A stretch of DNA of 43,611 nucleotides from Firmicutes bacterium UBA5286 (GTDB lineage Bacteria; Bacillota; Proteinivoracia; UBA4975): NCBI GenBank assembly GCA_002408465.1, contig DHSM01000010.1:97570-141180 (forward strand), given 5' to 3'. Shown here piece after piece: positions 31,038 to 40,596 of the stretch (positions are counted from its first letter, which is position 1; every line of letters starts with the position of its first letter). The notes under the pieces were generated by a model. The model did no database searches. It had not been told where the DNA came from and worked only from the letters and a program-made list of their open reading frames with translations. Position numbers and translations under genes: made by a program.

Positions 31038-34000
31038 TTAACATCGGCCAGAGCTGCTGTCAATCAATTTCTGCGCTTCATCAATTTGCGGCTCTTTGAC
31101 AATCTGAATGCTGCTATATCTGGTCATGCCCGTCCCCGCTGGGATAAGCTTGCCAATGATGACATTTTCCTTAAGACCCAGCAAGGGATCGATTTTTCCT
31201 TTAATTGAAGCTTCCGTCAGCACCCGGGTGGTCTCCTGGAAAGATGCGGCGGAGAGGAAAGAATCTGTGGCCAGAGAAGCCTTGGTAATTCCCAGCAGCA
31301 ACGGCCGTCCGGTAGCCGGTTCGCCGCCCTCAGCCACCACTTGGCTGTTGGCTTCGTCAAACTCAAAATTATCGATGAAGGCGCCAGGCAACATGCCTGT
31401 GTCTCCGGGAGTTACTACTTTGATTTTGCGCATCATCTGACGGACGATGACTTCTATATGCTTGTCGTTGATGTCAACGCCCTGGTTGCAATAGACCCGC
31501 TGCACTTCCTGGGTCAGGTAGGATTGCACGGCTTCTGCCCCCTTGACCCTGAGGAGATCATGGGGATTGATGGAACCCTCCGTCAAGGAGTCGCCGGCCT
31601 CTACTCTCTGACCCTGGCGAGCCCGCAGTCTGGCGCCAAAGGGGATGGTGTAAACATGGGACTCGCCGTCGGCGGCCTTGACTTCCACTTCCCGCTTTGT
31701 CTTGTGTTCATCCAGATGGACGATGCCATCAACTTCGGTAATGACAGCCTGGCCTTTAGGCTTGCGGGCTTCAAACAGTTCTTCCACCCGGGGCAGACCC
31801 AAGGTGATGTCATCACCGGCAACGCCGCCGGTATGGAAGGTCCGCATGGTCAGCTGGGTGCCAGGTTCGCCAATTGACTGGGCGGCGATGATTCCCACCG
31901 ATTCACCGATATTGACTACTTTGCCGGTGGCCATGTCCTGGCCGTAACATCTTACGCACACGCCGTAACGGCTCTTGCAGCTGAGAACGGTGCGGATTTT
32001 GACAAAATCAAAGATTGCGGCCAGCTTTTGTTGAGACATTACTCTTTGGCCGTCTTCCACGTAAACGGTATGAGCGGAGAGCTTAAATTTATGGGATTCA
32101 CCCTCATCTCCGGTAACTGTGAGAGTGTTTTTCTTGAGGGTGACAGTGCCTGACATTGGCGCGAGGATGACGCCGTAGCCAGCGATTTCCCGAGCAATTG
32201 CCTGATCAATGAGCTGGTCCTTGGCCACCAGCACCTGTCCCTCGGGAGTAACAACATCTTCAGCGGCGTAGCGCCCTGCCAGACGCTCTTCCAAGGGTTC
32301 GATGATATTGCGCCCGTCTCGGATATCGGAAACGGCCAGACTGCGGTCGGTGCCGCAGTCCACATCCCGGACGATAACGTCTTGGGAGACGTCTACCAGG
32401 CGGCGGGTAAGATAACCGGAGTCTGCAGTCTTGAGGGCTGTGTCAGCCAACCCTTTGCGGGAACCGTGAGAGGAAATGAAGAATTCCATAACTGTCAGGC
32501 CCTCACGGAAATTGGCCTTGATGGGTAGCTCGATGACCTTGCCGGTGGGGTCGGCCATCAGCCCCCGCATGCCTGCCAGCTGTGTAATCTGAGATTCATT
32601 TCCCCGGGCTCCAGAACCAATCATCATGTAGATGGGGTTAAACCGGTCCAAACCCTTCATCAGACTTCTGGATACATCATCTTTGGCTTGGTTCCAGATA
32701 GCTATAACTTGCTCATAGCGCTCTTCATCACTGACCAGGCCTCGGCGAAAATCCTTTTCAGTTTTTTCGACGCTGGCTTCTGCATTTTTAATAATTTCAG
32801 CTTTTTCTTTGGGGACATTGATGTCGGACACGGCAATGGTGATGCCTGCCCTGGTGGAAAAGGAAAAGCCCACTGCCTTAATTTTGTCAAGTATTTCTGC
32901 CGTAGCTGTAGTCTGATAGCGCCGGAAACATTCGGCGATAATTTTACTGATAAACTTGCTGGTTATTGCCGGCACTACTTCCCGCTTCCCTATTAAATCG
33001 GGGATATTGCTGCCAGGCGGGGCAATGTCAGAGGCAGAGACATAATTTTCAAAAGAGGGGCGGTTGAGATAAGGAAAATCTGCCGGGAAAATTTCATTAA
33101 AGATCATTCGCCCAGCTGTGGTCAAGAAGTAACCACGCTCCGGAGCTGTGGGGCCCAGGTTTTTGCCAGCCAGTCCCTTAAGGGAAACTGCAATCCTGGT
33201 ATGAAGAGTAATTGTCTTTTCCTGATAGGCCCGCAGCACTTCGCTGTAATCGGCAAAAACCTTGCCTTCACCTGTGTCGTTAGGTTTCTCCAAGGTCAGG
33301 TAGTAAATACCCAGCACCATGTCCTGAGTAGGGGTAACCACTGGCCTGCCGTCTTTAGGGTTGAGAATGTTATGGGCCGCCAGCATGAGCAGCCTGGCTT
33401 CAGCCTGGGCTTCAGAAGACAGGGGAACGTGGACAGCCATTTGGTCGCCGTCAAAGTCTGCATTATAAGCAGTGCAGACCAGAGGGTGAATCTGAATGGC
33501 ACGACCTTCCACCAGCACAGGCTCAAAGGCCTGAATGCCCAGGCGGTGCAAGGTAGGGGCACGGTTGAGAAGGACAGGATGCTCTCTGATCACTTCTTCG
33601 AGAACGTCCCAGACTTCCGTTTCTACTCTTTCGACCATGCGCTTGGCATTTTTTATATTATGGGCGACGCCGTCATTGACCAGGCGGCGCATGACAAAGG
33701 GCTTAAACAGTTCCAGGGCCATTTCCTTGGGCAACCCGCATTGGTACATCTTTAACTCAGGGCCGACGACAATGACGGAACGGCCAGAATAGTCCACCCG
33801 TTTGCCCAGCAGGTTTTGACGGAAACGGCCTTGCTTGCCCTTGAGCAAGTCGCTCAGGGATTTTAAAGGCCTGTTGCCGGGGCCGGTAACGGGACGCCCC
33901 CGGCGCCCGTTGTCGATTAACGCGTCTACAGCTTCCTGAAGCATGCGCTTTTCATTGCGGACAATGATGTCAGGAGCGCCTAAATCCAAAAGGCGCTTAA

Positions 34001-34820
34001 GCCGGTTGTTGCGGTTAATGACCCGGCGGTATAGATCGTTGAGGTCTGCAGTGGCGAAGCGGCCTCCTTCCAGCTGGACCATGGGCCGCAGATCCGGGGG
34101 AAGCACCGGCACGGCATCCATGATCATCCATTCAGGCCGGTTCTTGGAGCTACGGAAGGCTTCAACCACCTCTAAGCGGCGGACTGCCCGGATATGCCTT
34201 TGGCCGGTAGAAGTCTTGACCTCTGTCCGCAGTTCTTCGGAAAGAGCGTCGAGATCGATCTCCTCTAACAGGGTCTTGATGGCCTCTGCTCCCATCTCGG
34301 CCCGGAAACCACGGCCGCTGCGAAAGAGGTCGACATTTTTCTCGTAGTTCTCACGGTATTCGGCTTCGGTAAGCAGCTGCTTTTTGGAAAGATTGGTTTC
34401 CCCTGGTTCCAGGACCACATAATTAGCAAAGTAGAGGACCTTCTCCAAAGACCGGGGAGGCATATCCAACAATAACCCCATCCGGCTGGGGATGCCTTTA
34501 AAATACCAAATATGGGAGACCGGGGCTGCCAGTTCGATATGGCCCATGCGCTCCCGGCGAACCTTGGCCCGGGTGACCTCCACACCGCAGCGGTCACAAA
34601 CTACGCCCTTGTAGCGAATGCGCTTGTACTTGCCGCAATGGCATTCCCAGTCCTTTTGGGGACCGAAGATTTTTTCGCAAAACAAGCCTTCCCTTTCGGG
34701 CTTGAGAGTTCGATAGTTGATAGTTTCAGGTTTCTTGACCTCACCCCTGGACCAGGCCCGAATTTGCTCCGGCGAGGCCAAACCAATCCGCAGGGAATCG
34801 AAATTGTTGACATCCAGCAA
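31038..34820 (-). CDS. rpoC: DNA-directed RNA polymerase subunit beta'
   Basis: This 1,260-residue subunit carries the catalytic magnesium-binding motif NADFDGD at residues 453-459. The N-terminal zinc finger uses Cys60, Cys62, Cys75 and Cys78, and a second cysteine group lies in CKSRYGVCVRCYG near the C-terminal half. The trigger-loop and bridge-helix region includes SQITQLAGMRGLMADPTGK. The open frame extends to a TTG at 34853 overlapping the rpoB stop, but AAAAGGGGGAAATACC precedes TTG 34820, which gives the standard start MLDVNNFDSLRIGLASPEQI. It follows rpoB and precedes the L7Ae-like gene. Confidence 0.98.
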   Translation of the reverse strand: MLDVNNFDSLRIGLASPEQIRAWSRGEVKKPETINYRTLKPEREGLFCEKIFGPQKDWECHCGKYKRIRYKGVVCDRCGVEVTRAKVRRERMGHIELAAPVSHIWYFKGIPSRMGLLLDMPPRSLEKVLYFANYVVLEPGETNLSKKQLLTEAEYRENYEKNVDLFRSGRGFRAEMGAEAIKTLLEEIDLDALSEELRTEVKTSTGQRHIRAVRRLEVVEAFRSSKNRPEWMIMDAVPVLPPDLRPMVQLEGGRFATADLNDLYRRVINRNNRLKRLLDLGAPDIIVRNEKRMLQEAVDALIDNGRRGRPVTGPGNRPLKSLSDLLKGKQGRFRQNLLGKRVDYSGRSVIVVGPELKMYQCGLPKEMALELFKPFVMRRLVNDGVAHNIKNAKRMVERVETEVWDVLEEVIREHPVLLNRAPTLHRLGIQAFEPVLVEGRAIQIHPLVCTAYNADFDGDQMAVHVPLSSEAQAEARLLMLAAHNILNPKDGRPVVTPTQDMVLGIYYLTLEKPNDTGEGKVFADYSEVLRAYQEKTITLHTRIAVSLKGLAGKNLGPTAPERGYFLTTAGRMIFNEIFPADFPYLNRPSFENYVSASDIAPPGSNIPDLIGKREVVPAITSKFISKIIAECFRRYQTTATAEILDKIKAVGFSFSTRAGITIAVSDINVPKEKAEIIKNAEASVEKTEKDFRRGLVSDEERYEQVIAIWNQAKDDVSRSLMKGLDRFNPIYMMIGSGARGNESQITQLAGMRGLMADPTGKVIELPIKANFREGLTVMEFFISSHGSRKGLADTALKTADSGYLTRRLVDVSQDVIVRDVDCGTDRSLAVSDIRDGRNIIEPLEERLAGRYAAEDVVTPEGQVLVAKDQLIDQAIAREIAGYGVILAPMSGTVTLKKNTLTVTGDEGESHKFKLSAHTVYVEDGQRVMSQQKLAAIFDFVKIRTVLSCKSRYGVCVRCYGQDMATGKVVNIGESVGIIAAQSIGEPGTQLTMRTFHTGGVAGDDITLGLPRVEELFEARKPKGQAVITEVDGIVHLDEHKTKREVEVKAADGESHVYTIPFGARLRARQGQRVEAGDSLTEGSINPHDLLRVKGAEAVQSYLTQEVQRVYCNQGVDINDKHIEVIVRQMMRKIKVVTPGDTGMLPGAFIDNFEFDEANSQVVAEGGEPATGRPLLLGITKASLATDSFLSAASFQETTRVLTEASIKGKIDPLLGLKENVIIGKLIPAGTGMTRYSSIQIVKEPQIDEAQKLIDSSSGRC

Positions 34821-34849
34821 GGTATTTCCCCCTTTTAAGATGTTGGTTG

Positions 34850-37800
34850 TCAATCATCAGGAAGATCATCATCATCGCCGTCTAGCTCGATGGCGGCGGT
34901 GCGCTTGGCCTTTTTACGCGGGGCCTTGCTGACACCTTCAAAATCATCTTCCATGTCGGCAAACCGTTCAAAATCCTCATCCAAAATCTCCATTTCGTCA
35001 GGATCGCCTTCATCCGAATCTGCTTCTTGTTCGCTGACGTCAATGGTATCGGTCAAATCTTGTTCGAGATTAACTTCTAATTCCCCTGACTCGTCATCAT
35101 CTTCGCCAATTTCAACCTCAGCGGTATCCTCCCCCAGGACCTTGACATCCAGGCCAAGACTTTGCAGCTCTTTGACCAATACTTTAAAGGACTCAGGCAC
35201 ACCGGGTTCTGGGATATTTTCTCCCTTGACAATGGCCTCATAGGTTTTGACCCGCCCAACCACATCGTCAGACTTGACGGTGAGTATTTCCTGGAGAGTG
35301 TAAGCTGCGCCATAAGCCTCCAGGGCCCAAACCTCCATTTCTCCGAAACGCTGGCCGCCAAACTGGGCCTTGCCCCCCAGAGGCTGCTGGGTAACCAGGG
35401 AATAGGGTCCCGTCGAACGGGCATGAATTTTGTCATCAACCATATGGGCAAGCTTGACGATGTAGACATAGCCCACGGTAACCGTATTGTCAAAAGGTTC
35501 GCCGCTGCGGCCGTCGTAAAGCAATTCCTTGCCGTCTTCAGGCAACCCGGCCTCTTTGAGGGCGGCAAAAACATCCATCTCCGACGCCCCGTCAAAGACA
35601 GGAGTGGCCACCTTGATGCCTAGGGTGCTTGCGGCCCAGCCCAGGTGGGTTTCAAGGACCTGACCAATATTCATCCGGGAAGGGACGCCAAGGGGATTGA
35701 GGACAATATCCATAGGAGTGCCGTCGGGCAAAAAGGGCATATCTTCTGCAGGCAAAATCTTAGAGATAACCCCTTTGTTGCCGTGGCGGCCTGCCATTTT
35801 ATCGCCAACAGAAATTTTCCGTTTCTGAGCAATGTAGACTCTGACCAGCTGATTGACCCCAGGTGAGAGTTCATCATCATTTTCTCGGCTAAAGACCTTG
35901 ACATCGACAACGATGCCTGACTCACCATGGGGAACCCGCAACGAGGTATCCCGGACTTCTCTGGCCTTTTCTCCGAAGATAGCTCTGAGGAGGCGCTCTT
36001 CAGCAGTCAGTTCAGTTTCACCTTTAGGAGTTACCTTGCCCACGAGGATATCACTGGGCCTGACTTCTGCCCCAATGCGAATGATGCCGCGGCTGTCCAG
36101 GTTCTTGAGGGCCTCATCTCCCACATTGGGGATGTCTCGGGTTATTTCTTCCGGCCCCAGTTTTGTGTCCCTGGCCTCGGCCTCATATTCTTCAATATGG
36201 ATTGAAGTAAAAATGTCATCATGGACCAGGCGTTCACTGATTAAAATGGCATCTTCATAGTTATAGCCTTCCCAGGTCATAAACGCCACCAGCACGTTGC
36301 GGCCCAGGGCTAATTCCCCCATCTCTGTTGAAGGGCCATCAGCCAGGGTATCCCCGGCCTGAACCTGGTCACCCTTGCGCACTGTAGGCCGCTGGGAGAT
36401 ACAGGTGCCCTGGTTGGAGCGGTGGAATTTGGTCAAGTGGTAGAAATCCCTGCCGCCGCTGGTCTCAAGGGGAAAGTTTTCCCCGGTCATGCCGCTGATG
36501 TTGGCATCAAATTGATTGTCACCCCGGTTGACAACTATTCTTGAGGAAGTTACCGATTCAACTATTCCTGAGTTTACAGCCTCTACTATGACCCGGGAAT
36601 CTCGGGCCACTTTGCCTTCAATGCCAGTGCCTACAATTGGCGCTTTAGGCACCAACAGGGGCACGGCCTGTTTTTGCATGTTTGCTCCCATCAATGCTCT
36701 GTTGGCGTCGTCGTTTTCTAGAAATGGAATGAGACTGGTGGCGACGCTGACTAACTGCTTGGGAGAGACGTCCATATAGTCGATTTCTTTTGGCGGCCGG
36801 GTGGTGATTTCGCTGCCTAAACGGACGCTGATGAGGGAAGATGTAAAATATCCGTTTTCGTCTAAAGGCGCGTTGGCTTGAGCAATTGCATACTGGTCCT
36901 CATCATCGGCGGTGAGGTAGTGGATTTCGTTAGTCACCCGACCTTGGGTCCTGTGTACTTTGCGGTAGGGAGTCTCAAGAAATCCATACCGATTCATGCG
37001 GGCATAGGTGCTCAAGGAACCAATGAGGCCGATATTGGGGCCTTCAGGGGTTTCAATGGGACACATGCGGCCATAATGTGAGTGATGCACGTCCCGCACT
37101 TCGAAGCTTGCCCGGTCGCGGCTTAACCCCCCTGGGCCCAATGCGCTAAGGCGGCGCTTATGGCTGAGTTCAGCCAGGGGGTTGGTCTGATCCATAAATT
37201 GGGAAAGCTGGCTGCTGCCAAAGAACTCTTTGATGGCGGCAATGACAGGACGAATATTAATCAAAGCCTGGGGAGTAATGGCATCCACATCTTGAATAGT
37301 CATGCGCTCTTTGACAACCCGTTCCATTCTGGACAGGCCCACCCGAAATTGGTTTTGCAGAAGCTCGCCCACGCTGCGCAAACGCCTGTTTCCCAGGTGG
37401 TCGATGTCATCAACCTCGCCGATGCCTTTGGCTAAGTTGAGCAGGTATCCGATCACGGCGATAATGTCCTGACGGGTAATACAATTGGTGCCGTAAGGGG
37501 GCAATCCATTGCCGACAATGCGGATTGACTCTTTATTTTCGTTGTACACACTAAATTCTGTTGGGGAATTTTCCAGTGAAAAGATCCTATCCAACAGTTG
37601 ATCATCCAAAACGGCGCCTGCCTCGGCAAGAATTTCGCCGGTATCCATGTCGATGACGGGCTCGCTCAGTTTACGATAGCGCAAGCGGCGGCGAGCGCCC
37701 AATTTTTTATTTAATTTATAGCGGCCCACATGGGCCAGATCATAGCGTTTGGGGTCAAAGAAAAGGTTTTCAAAAAGGGTCTTGGCATTATCCACATGAG

Positions 37801-38539
37801 CTGGTTCCCCTGGCCGCAACCGCTTATATATTTCCAGTAGGCCGCTTTCGAAAGAGTCGGTGCTGTCCTTCTCTAAAGTGGCTTCCAAAATCTCATGATT
37901 GCCGCCAAAGAGTTGACGAATCTCATCATTGGTGCCATAACCGATGCTGCGGAGCAAGACAGTCATAGGCAATTTGCGGGTGCGGTCCACCCTCACCCAG
38001 GCGATGTTGTGGCTGTCGGTTTCGAACTCCAACCAGGCCCCTCGATTGGGAATAAGGGTGCCGGTAAACAAAGTGCGGCCGCTAGCATCGATTGCACGAT
38101 TAAAATAGGCTCCCGGAGAACGAACGAGCTGGCTGACGATAACCCGCTCTGCACCGTTGATGATGAAGGTTCCGTTCTTGGTCATGAGGGGAAAGTCTCC
38201 CATATAGACTTCCTGTTCCTTGACCTCGCCGGTAGCGGTGTTAATCAATCTGACCTGTACACGCAAGGGCGCTGAATATGTAGCATCCCTTTCTTTGCAC
38301 TCATCCACAGAGTACTTTGGGTCCTCCAGATGATATGAGATAAACTCAAGGAGTAACTCTTCGGTAAAATCTTTGATGGGCGAGATGTCTTTAAACATCT
38401 CGCTAAGCCCCTCTTCCAGAAACCATTTGTAAGATTCACTCTGGATTTCTAACAGGTTAGGCAAGTCAAGGACTTCAGTTATCCGGGAGTAGCTTCTGCG
38501 CTCTGCCTCCCCCGATGCAACTACCTTGGTCAAAATCAT
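34850..38539 (-). CDS. rpoB: DNA-directed RNA polymerase subunit beta
   Basis: The beta subunit of about 1,229 residues forms one side of the polymerase cleft. The rifampicin region, FFGSSQLSQFMDQTNPLAEL and HKRRLSALGPGGLSRDRA, keeps the residues at which resistance changes occur in sensitive form. The segment MAGRHGNKGVISKI and the C-terminal PLGGKAQFGGQRFGEMEVWA are intact. The last roughly 94 residues are a strongly acidic tail with one basic patch (PRKKAKR). The start is uncertain among GTG 38542, ATG 38539 and TTG 38533 downstream of GAGGGG. It has its own sigma-A promoter. Confidence 0.98.
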   Translation of the reverse strand: MILTKVVASGEAERRSYSRITEVLDLPNLLEIQSESYKWFLEEGLSEMFKDISPIKDFTEELLLEFISYHLEDPKYSVDECKERDATYSAPLRVQVRLINTATGEVKEQEVYMGDFPLMTKNGTFIINGAERVIVSQLVRSPGAYFNRAIDASGRTLFTGTLIPNRGAWLEFETDSHNIAWVRVDRTRKLPMTVLLRSIGYGTNDEIRQLFGGNHEILEATLEKDSTDSFESGLLEIYKRLRPGEPAHVDNAKTLFENLFFDPKRYDLAHVGRYKLNKKLGARRRLRYRKLSEPVIDMDTGEILAEAGAVLDDQLLDRIFSLENSPTEFSVYNENKESIRIVGNGLPPYGTNCITRQDIIAVIGYLLNLAKGIGEVDDIDHLGNRRLRSVGELLQNQFRVGLSRMERVVKERMTIQDVDAITPQALINIRPVIAAIKEFFGSSQLSQFMDQTNPLAELSHKRRLSALGPGGLSRDRASFEVRDVHHSHYGRMCPIETPEGPNIGLIGSLSTYARMNRYGFLETPYRKVHRTQGRVTNEIHYLTADDEDQYAIAQANAPLDENGYFTSSLISVRLGSEITTRPPKEIDYMDVSPKQLVSVATSLIPFLENDDANRALMGANMQKQAVPLLVPKAPIVGTGIEGKVARDSRVIVEAVNSGIVESVTSSRIVVNRGDNQFDANISGMTGENFPLETSGGRDFYHLTKFHRSNQGTCISQRPTVRKGDQVQAGDTLADGPSTEMGELALGRNVLVAFMTWEGYNYEDAILISERLVHDDIFTSIHIEEYEAEARDTKLGPEEITRDIPNVGDEALKNLDSRGIIRIGAEVRPSDILVGKVTPKGETELTAEERLLRAIFGEKAREVRDTSLRVPHGESGIVVDVKVFSRENDDELSPGVNQLVRVYIAQKRKISVGDKMAGRHGNKGVISKILPAEDMPFLPDGTPMDIVLNPLGVPSRMNIGQVLETHLGWAASTLGIKVATPVFDGASEMDVFAALKEAGLPEDGKELLYDGRSGEPFDNTVTVGYVYIVKLAHMVDDKIHARSTGPYSLVTQQPLGGKAQFGGQRFGEMEVWALEAYGAAYTLQEILTVKSDDVVGRVKTYEAIVKGENIPEPGVPESFKVLVKELQSLGLDVKVLGEDTAEVEIGEDDDESGELEVNLEQDLTDTIDVSEQEADSDEGDPDEMEILDEDFERFADMEDDFEGVSKAPRKKAKRTAAIELDGDDDDLPDD

Positions 38540-38656
38540 CACCCCTCGTCCAGAATTTTCCGAGATATACCAGAATAGGTTACCCTTTGCAGCTTATAAA
38601 TATTCGGTGCAACTGATAACCCTCAACCAAAAAAGTAAATTACATGGCAAGTAACA

Positions 38657-38685
38657 ATAATAACATACATCGATTTTCCTGTCAA
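38657..38685 (-). promoter_or_regulatory. Sigma-A promoter of the rpoB operon
   Basis: On the minus strand TTGACA (38680-38685, perfect) is separated by 17 bases from TATTAT (38657-38662, 5 of 6). The -35 box touches the T tract of the upstream rplL terminator. The transcript would have a leader of about 110 bases before rpoB. Confidence 0.85.
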
Positions 38686-38713
38686 ATAAAATAGCGCCCC
38701 TACCAGGGGCGCT
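38682..38713 (-). terminator. Terminator between rplL and rpoB
   Basis: AGCGCCCCT and AGGGGCGCT form a perfect 9-bp stem with a 3-base loop, followed on the minus strand by ATTTTATTT. It starts 12 bases after the rplL stop codon. It probably reduces read-through, so polymerase subunits are made at lower level than L7/L12. Confidence 0.85.
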
Positions 38714-38725
38714 GGAAACCTAAAC

Positions 38726-39100
38726 TTACTTGACCTCGACGCTGCCGCCTACTTCGCTGATTTTCTTCTTGATGTCTTCGGCTTCATCTTTGGAAACCTT
38801 TTCTTTGATGGGCTTCGGTGCGCCGTCTACCAGATCCTTGGCTTCCTTGAGGCCGAGACCGGTGATTTCGCGAACAACTTTGATAACCTTGATTTTCTGG
38901 TCGCCAACAGCTGTCAGAACAGCGTCGAATTCGGTCTGTTCTTCTGCGGCTTCGGCAGCGGGGGCAGCAGGCATGGCGGCCATGGCCATGGGGGCAGCTG
39001 CGGTTACGCCAAATTCTTCTTCACAGGCTTTAACTAATTCGGACAGCTCTAAAACGGTCATACCTTTTACTAATTCCATTACTTCCTGAACTTTTGACAT
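38726..39100 (-). CDS. rplL: 50S ribosomal protein L7/L12
   Basis: L7/L12 forms the mobile stalk that recruits translation GTPases; several dimers bind L10. The 124-residue protein has the N-terminal dimerisation domain (VMELVKGMTVLELSELVKAC), an Ala/Met/Pro-rich hinge (about 34-52) and the C-terminal factor-binding domain with KIKVIKVVREITGLGLKEAK and LVDGAPKPIKE. ATG start at 39100 behind AGGAGG. It lies 26 bases after rplJ and is followed by a terminator. Confidence 0.97.
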   Translation of the reverse strand: MSKVQEVMELVKGMTVLELSELVKACEEEFGVTAAAPMAMAAMPAAPAAEAAEEQTEFDAVLTAVGDQKIKVIKVVREITGLGLKEAKDLVDGAPKPIKEKVSKDEAEDIKKKISEVGGSVEVK

Positions 39101-39126
39101 ATCAATAAGCCTCCTGGATGATTTTT

Positions 39127-39666
39127 TTATTGTACTGCCTGTTCTTTTTGCTCTTTAACAGCATTGATTACACAGGCAAAATTGCGCAGATTGCCCTGCA
39201 TAACATTGACGAATCCGGAAATTGGTCCCTGGAATCCGGCCAGAACCTGGGCCAAGAGCACTTCCCTGCCAGGCAATTCGGCCAGAGCGGCAATGGCTGC
39301 GGCATCAATGATTTTGCCCTCCAGAACACCGGATTTGAGCACCAGTTTTTTGTACTCTTTGGCAAACTTGGCCATGATTCTGGCAGGAGCGACTGGGTCA
39401 TCGTAACTGAATGCGATGGCAGTAGGTCCAGTCAAATGGGGATTGAGGCCTTCAAGGCCGATCTTTTCCGCCGCCAATCTGGTCAAAGTATTTTTCAGGA
39501 CCTTATATTCGACGCCGGCATCCCGAAGTTCCTTGCGCAGCTTAGTGGCTTCGGAAACATTGAGGCCCCGGTAATCGGTGAGCACTGCCACTACCGCACG
39601 CTGAAACTTGTCGCTGATTTCTTCTACAACCTTTTGTTTGCTTTCAAGAACTGCTTGCGAACTCAA
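39127..39666 (-). CDS. rplJ: 50S ribosomal protein L10
   Basis: L10 anchors the L7/L12 dimers to 23S rRNA and, as an L10-L12 complex, represses its own operon through the leader RNA. The 179-residue product begins MSSQAVLESKQKVVEEISDK and has VLTDYRGLNVSEATKLRKEL and VLKNTLTRLAAE, with a C-terminal helix for L12. The frame is open further upstream, but GGGAGGTGCATATC points to TTG 39666 as start. The L10 leader lies directly upstream. Confidence 0.95.
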   Translation of the reverse strand: MSSQAVLESKQKVVEEISDKFQRAVVAVLTDYRGLNVSEATKLRKELRDAGVEYKVLKNTLTRLAAEKIGLEGLNPHLTGPTAIAFSYDDPVAPARIMAKFAKEYKKLVLKSGVLEGKIIDAAAIAALAELPGREVLLAQVLAGFQGPISGFVNVMQGNLRNFACVINAVKEQKEQAVQ

Positions 39667-39689
39667 GATATGCACCTCCCATCCTGGTA

Positions 39690-39718
39690 AATTAAAACCC
39701 TTCCGAGCTGGAAGGGTT
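39690..39718 (-). terminator. Transcription attenuator of the rplJL operon
   Basis: AACCCTTC and GAAGGGTT form an 8-bp stem with a 7-base loop, followed by TTTTAATTT on the minus strand. It is the last hairpin of the L10 leader, 24 bases upstream of rplJ, where Firmicute L10 leaders carry their attenuator. Confidence 0.75.
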
Positions 39719-39812
39719 AAAGGCAACGCGCAAAAGCGGCCTGTTCCTTTCCACCTCGGCTGGCTATTTAAGTCCCCTCAAGGGACACCTGCTGTCTGCG
39801 GTAGAATCTATG
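39690..39812 (-). ncRNA. Ribosomal protein L10 leader (autoregulatory RNA)
   Basis: The region between rplA and rplJ contains, on the minus strand, the conserved L10-leader elements ACCGCAGACAGCAGGTG, then CTTAAATAGCCAGCC followed by GAGGTGG, and an attenuator hairpin. L10 bound to L12 recognises the kink-turn-like part and causes premature termination. Boundaries are approximate. A possible promoter, TGGACA at 39837-39842 with an AT-rich -10 region, lies at the end of rplA but is weak. Confidence 0.85.
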
Positions 39813-39825
39813 ATTTATTAAAGAC

Positions 39826-40536
39826 TTAGGCTTCTTTGTCCATGGAAGCGGCCTGCTGCGGGTTGACTTTCACCCCAGGACCCATTGTGGACGAAACAGT
39901 CACTGAACGCAAATACTGGCCTTTGGCGGCTGCTGGTTTAGCCTTAATCAAAACTTCCATCATGGTAATAAAGTTCTCGATGAGCTTGTCAATGTCAAAA
40001 GAGGCTTTGCCAAGGGGAACATGGATTATCCCGGCCTTTTCTGTCCGGTATTCAACCTTACCGGCTTTTATTTCCTTTACGGCCCGGGCAACATCCATGG
40101 TCACTGTACCGGTCTTGGGGTTGGGCATAAGGCCTTTGGGACCCAAAATCCGCCCCAGCTTGCCTACAGTGCCCATCATATCCGGGGTGGCGACGGCCAC
40201 GTCAAAATCCAGCCAGCCCCCTTGAATCTTTTCGACGATATCAGCCTCACCAACATAATCGGCGCCTGCCTTTTCGGCCTCTGAGGCTTTTTCGCCTTTG
40301 GCGAAGACGAGGACTCTGGCTGTGCGGCCTGTGCCGGCGGGAAGAACCACAGCCCCCCGAATTTGCTGATCGGCATGCTTTGGATTGACCCCCAGCTTAA
40401 CTGCCAGTTCGATTGTCTCATCAAACTTTGCCGAAGCCATTTCCTTGACCAGTGAAAGGGCTTCCTTGGGTCCATAACTCTGACTGCGGTCAAACTTCTT
40501 GAGTTGTTCCTGAATTCTCTTGGATTTGTGAGCCAT
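39826..40536 (-). CDS. rplA: 50S ribosomal protein L1
   Basis: L1 forms the mobile stalk that moves deacylated tRNA out of the E site. The 236-residue protein begins MAHKSKRIQEQLKKFDRSQS and has IRGAVVLPAGTGRTARVLVF, the LGPKGLMPNPKTGT region and VEYRTEKAGIIHVPLGK. The open frame extends 16 codons upstream, but AAGGAGGAAAG places the start at ATG 40536. It follows rplK by 60 bases that contain a short palindromic hairpin. Confidence 0.97.
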   Translation of the reverse strand: MAHKSKRIQEQLKKFDRSQSYGPKEALSLVKEMASAKFDETIELAVKLGVNPKHADQQIRGAVVLPAGTGRTARVLVFAKGEKASEAEKAGADYVGEADIVEKIQGGWLDFDVAVATPDMMGTVGKLGRILGPKGLMPNPKTGTVTMDVARAVKEIKAGKVEYRTEKAGIIHVPLGKASFDIDKLIENFITMMEVLIKAKPAAAKGQYLRSVTVSSTMGPGVKVNPQQAASMDKEA

Positions 40537-40562
40537 TGCTTGCTTTCCTCCTTGTGGTACTG

Positions 40563-40580
40563 GCGGAGCCGAGGCTCCTC
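40563..40580 (-). other. Short GC-rich palindrome between rplK and rplA
   Basis: GGAGCC and GGCTCC are separated by two bases within the 60-base gap before rplA, about 25 bases upstream of the rplA start. It lacks a T tract. It could be an L1-binding or processing site, but there is no direct evidence. Confidence 0.3.
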
Positions 40581-40596
40581 CCACTATAGTTGAGAA

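Noticed and set aside
31038..34853. RpoC starting at TTG 34853
   Set aside because: This start overlaps the rpoB stop but has no suitable ribosome binding site, and the additional 11 residues are not part of the family N terminus.
36516..36779. Plus-strand frames inside rpoB and rpoC, possible nested genes
   Set aside because: They show serine/arginine-rich composition typical of antisense frames in GC-biased genes and no ribosome binding sites worth noting.
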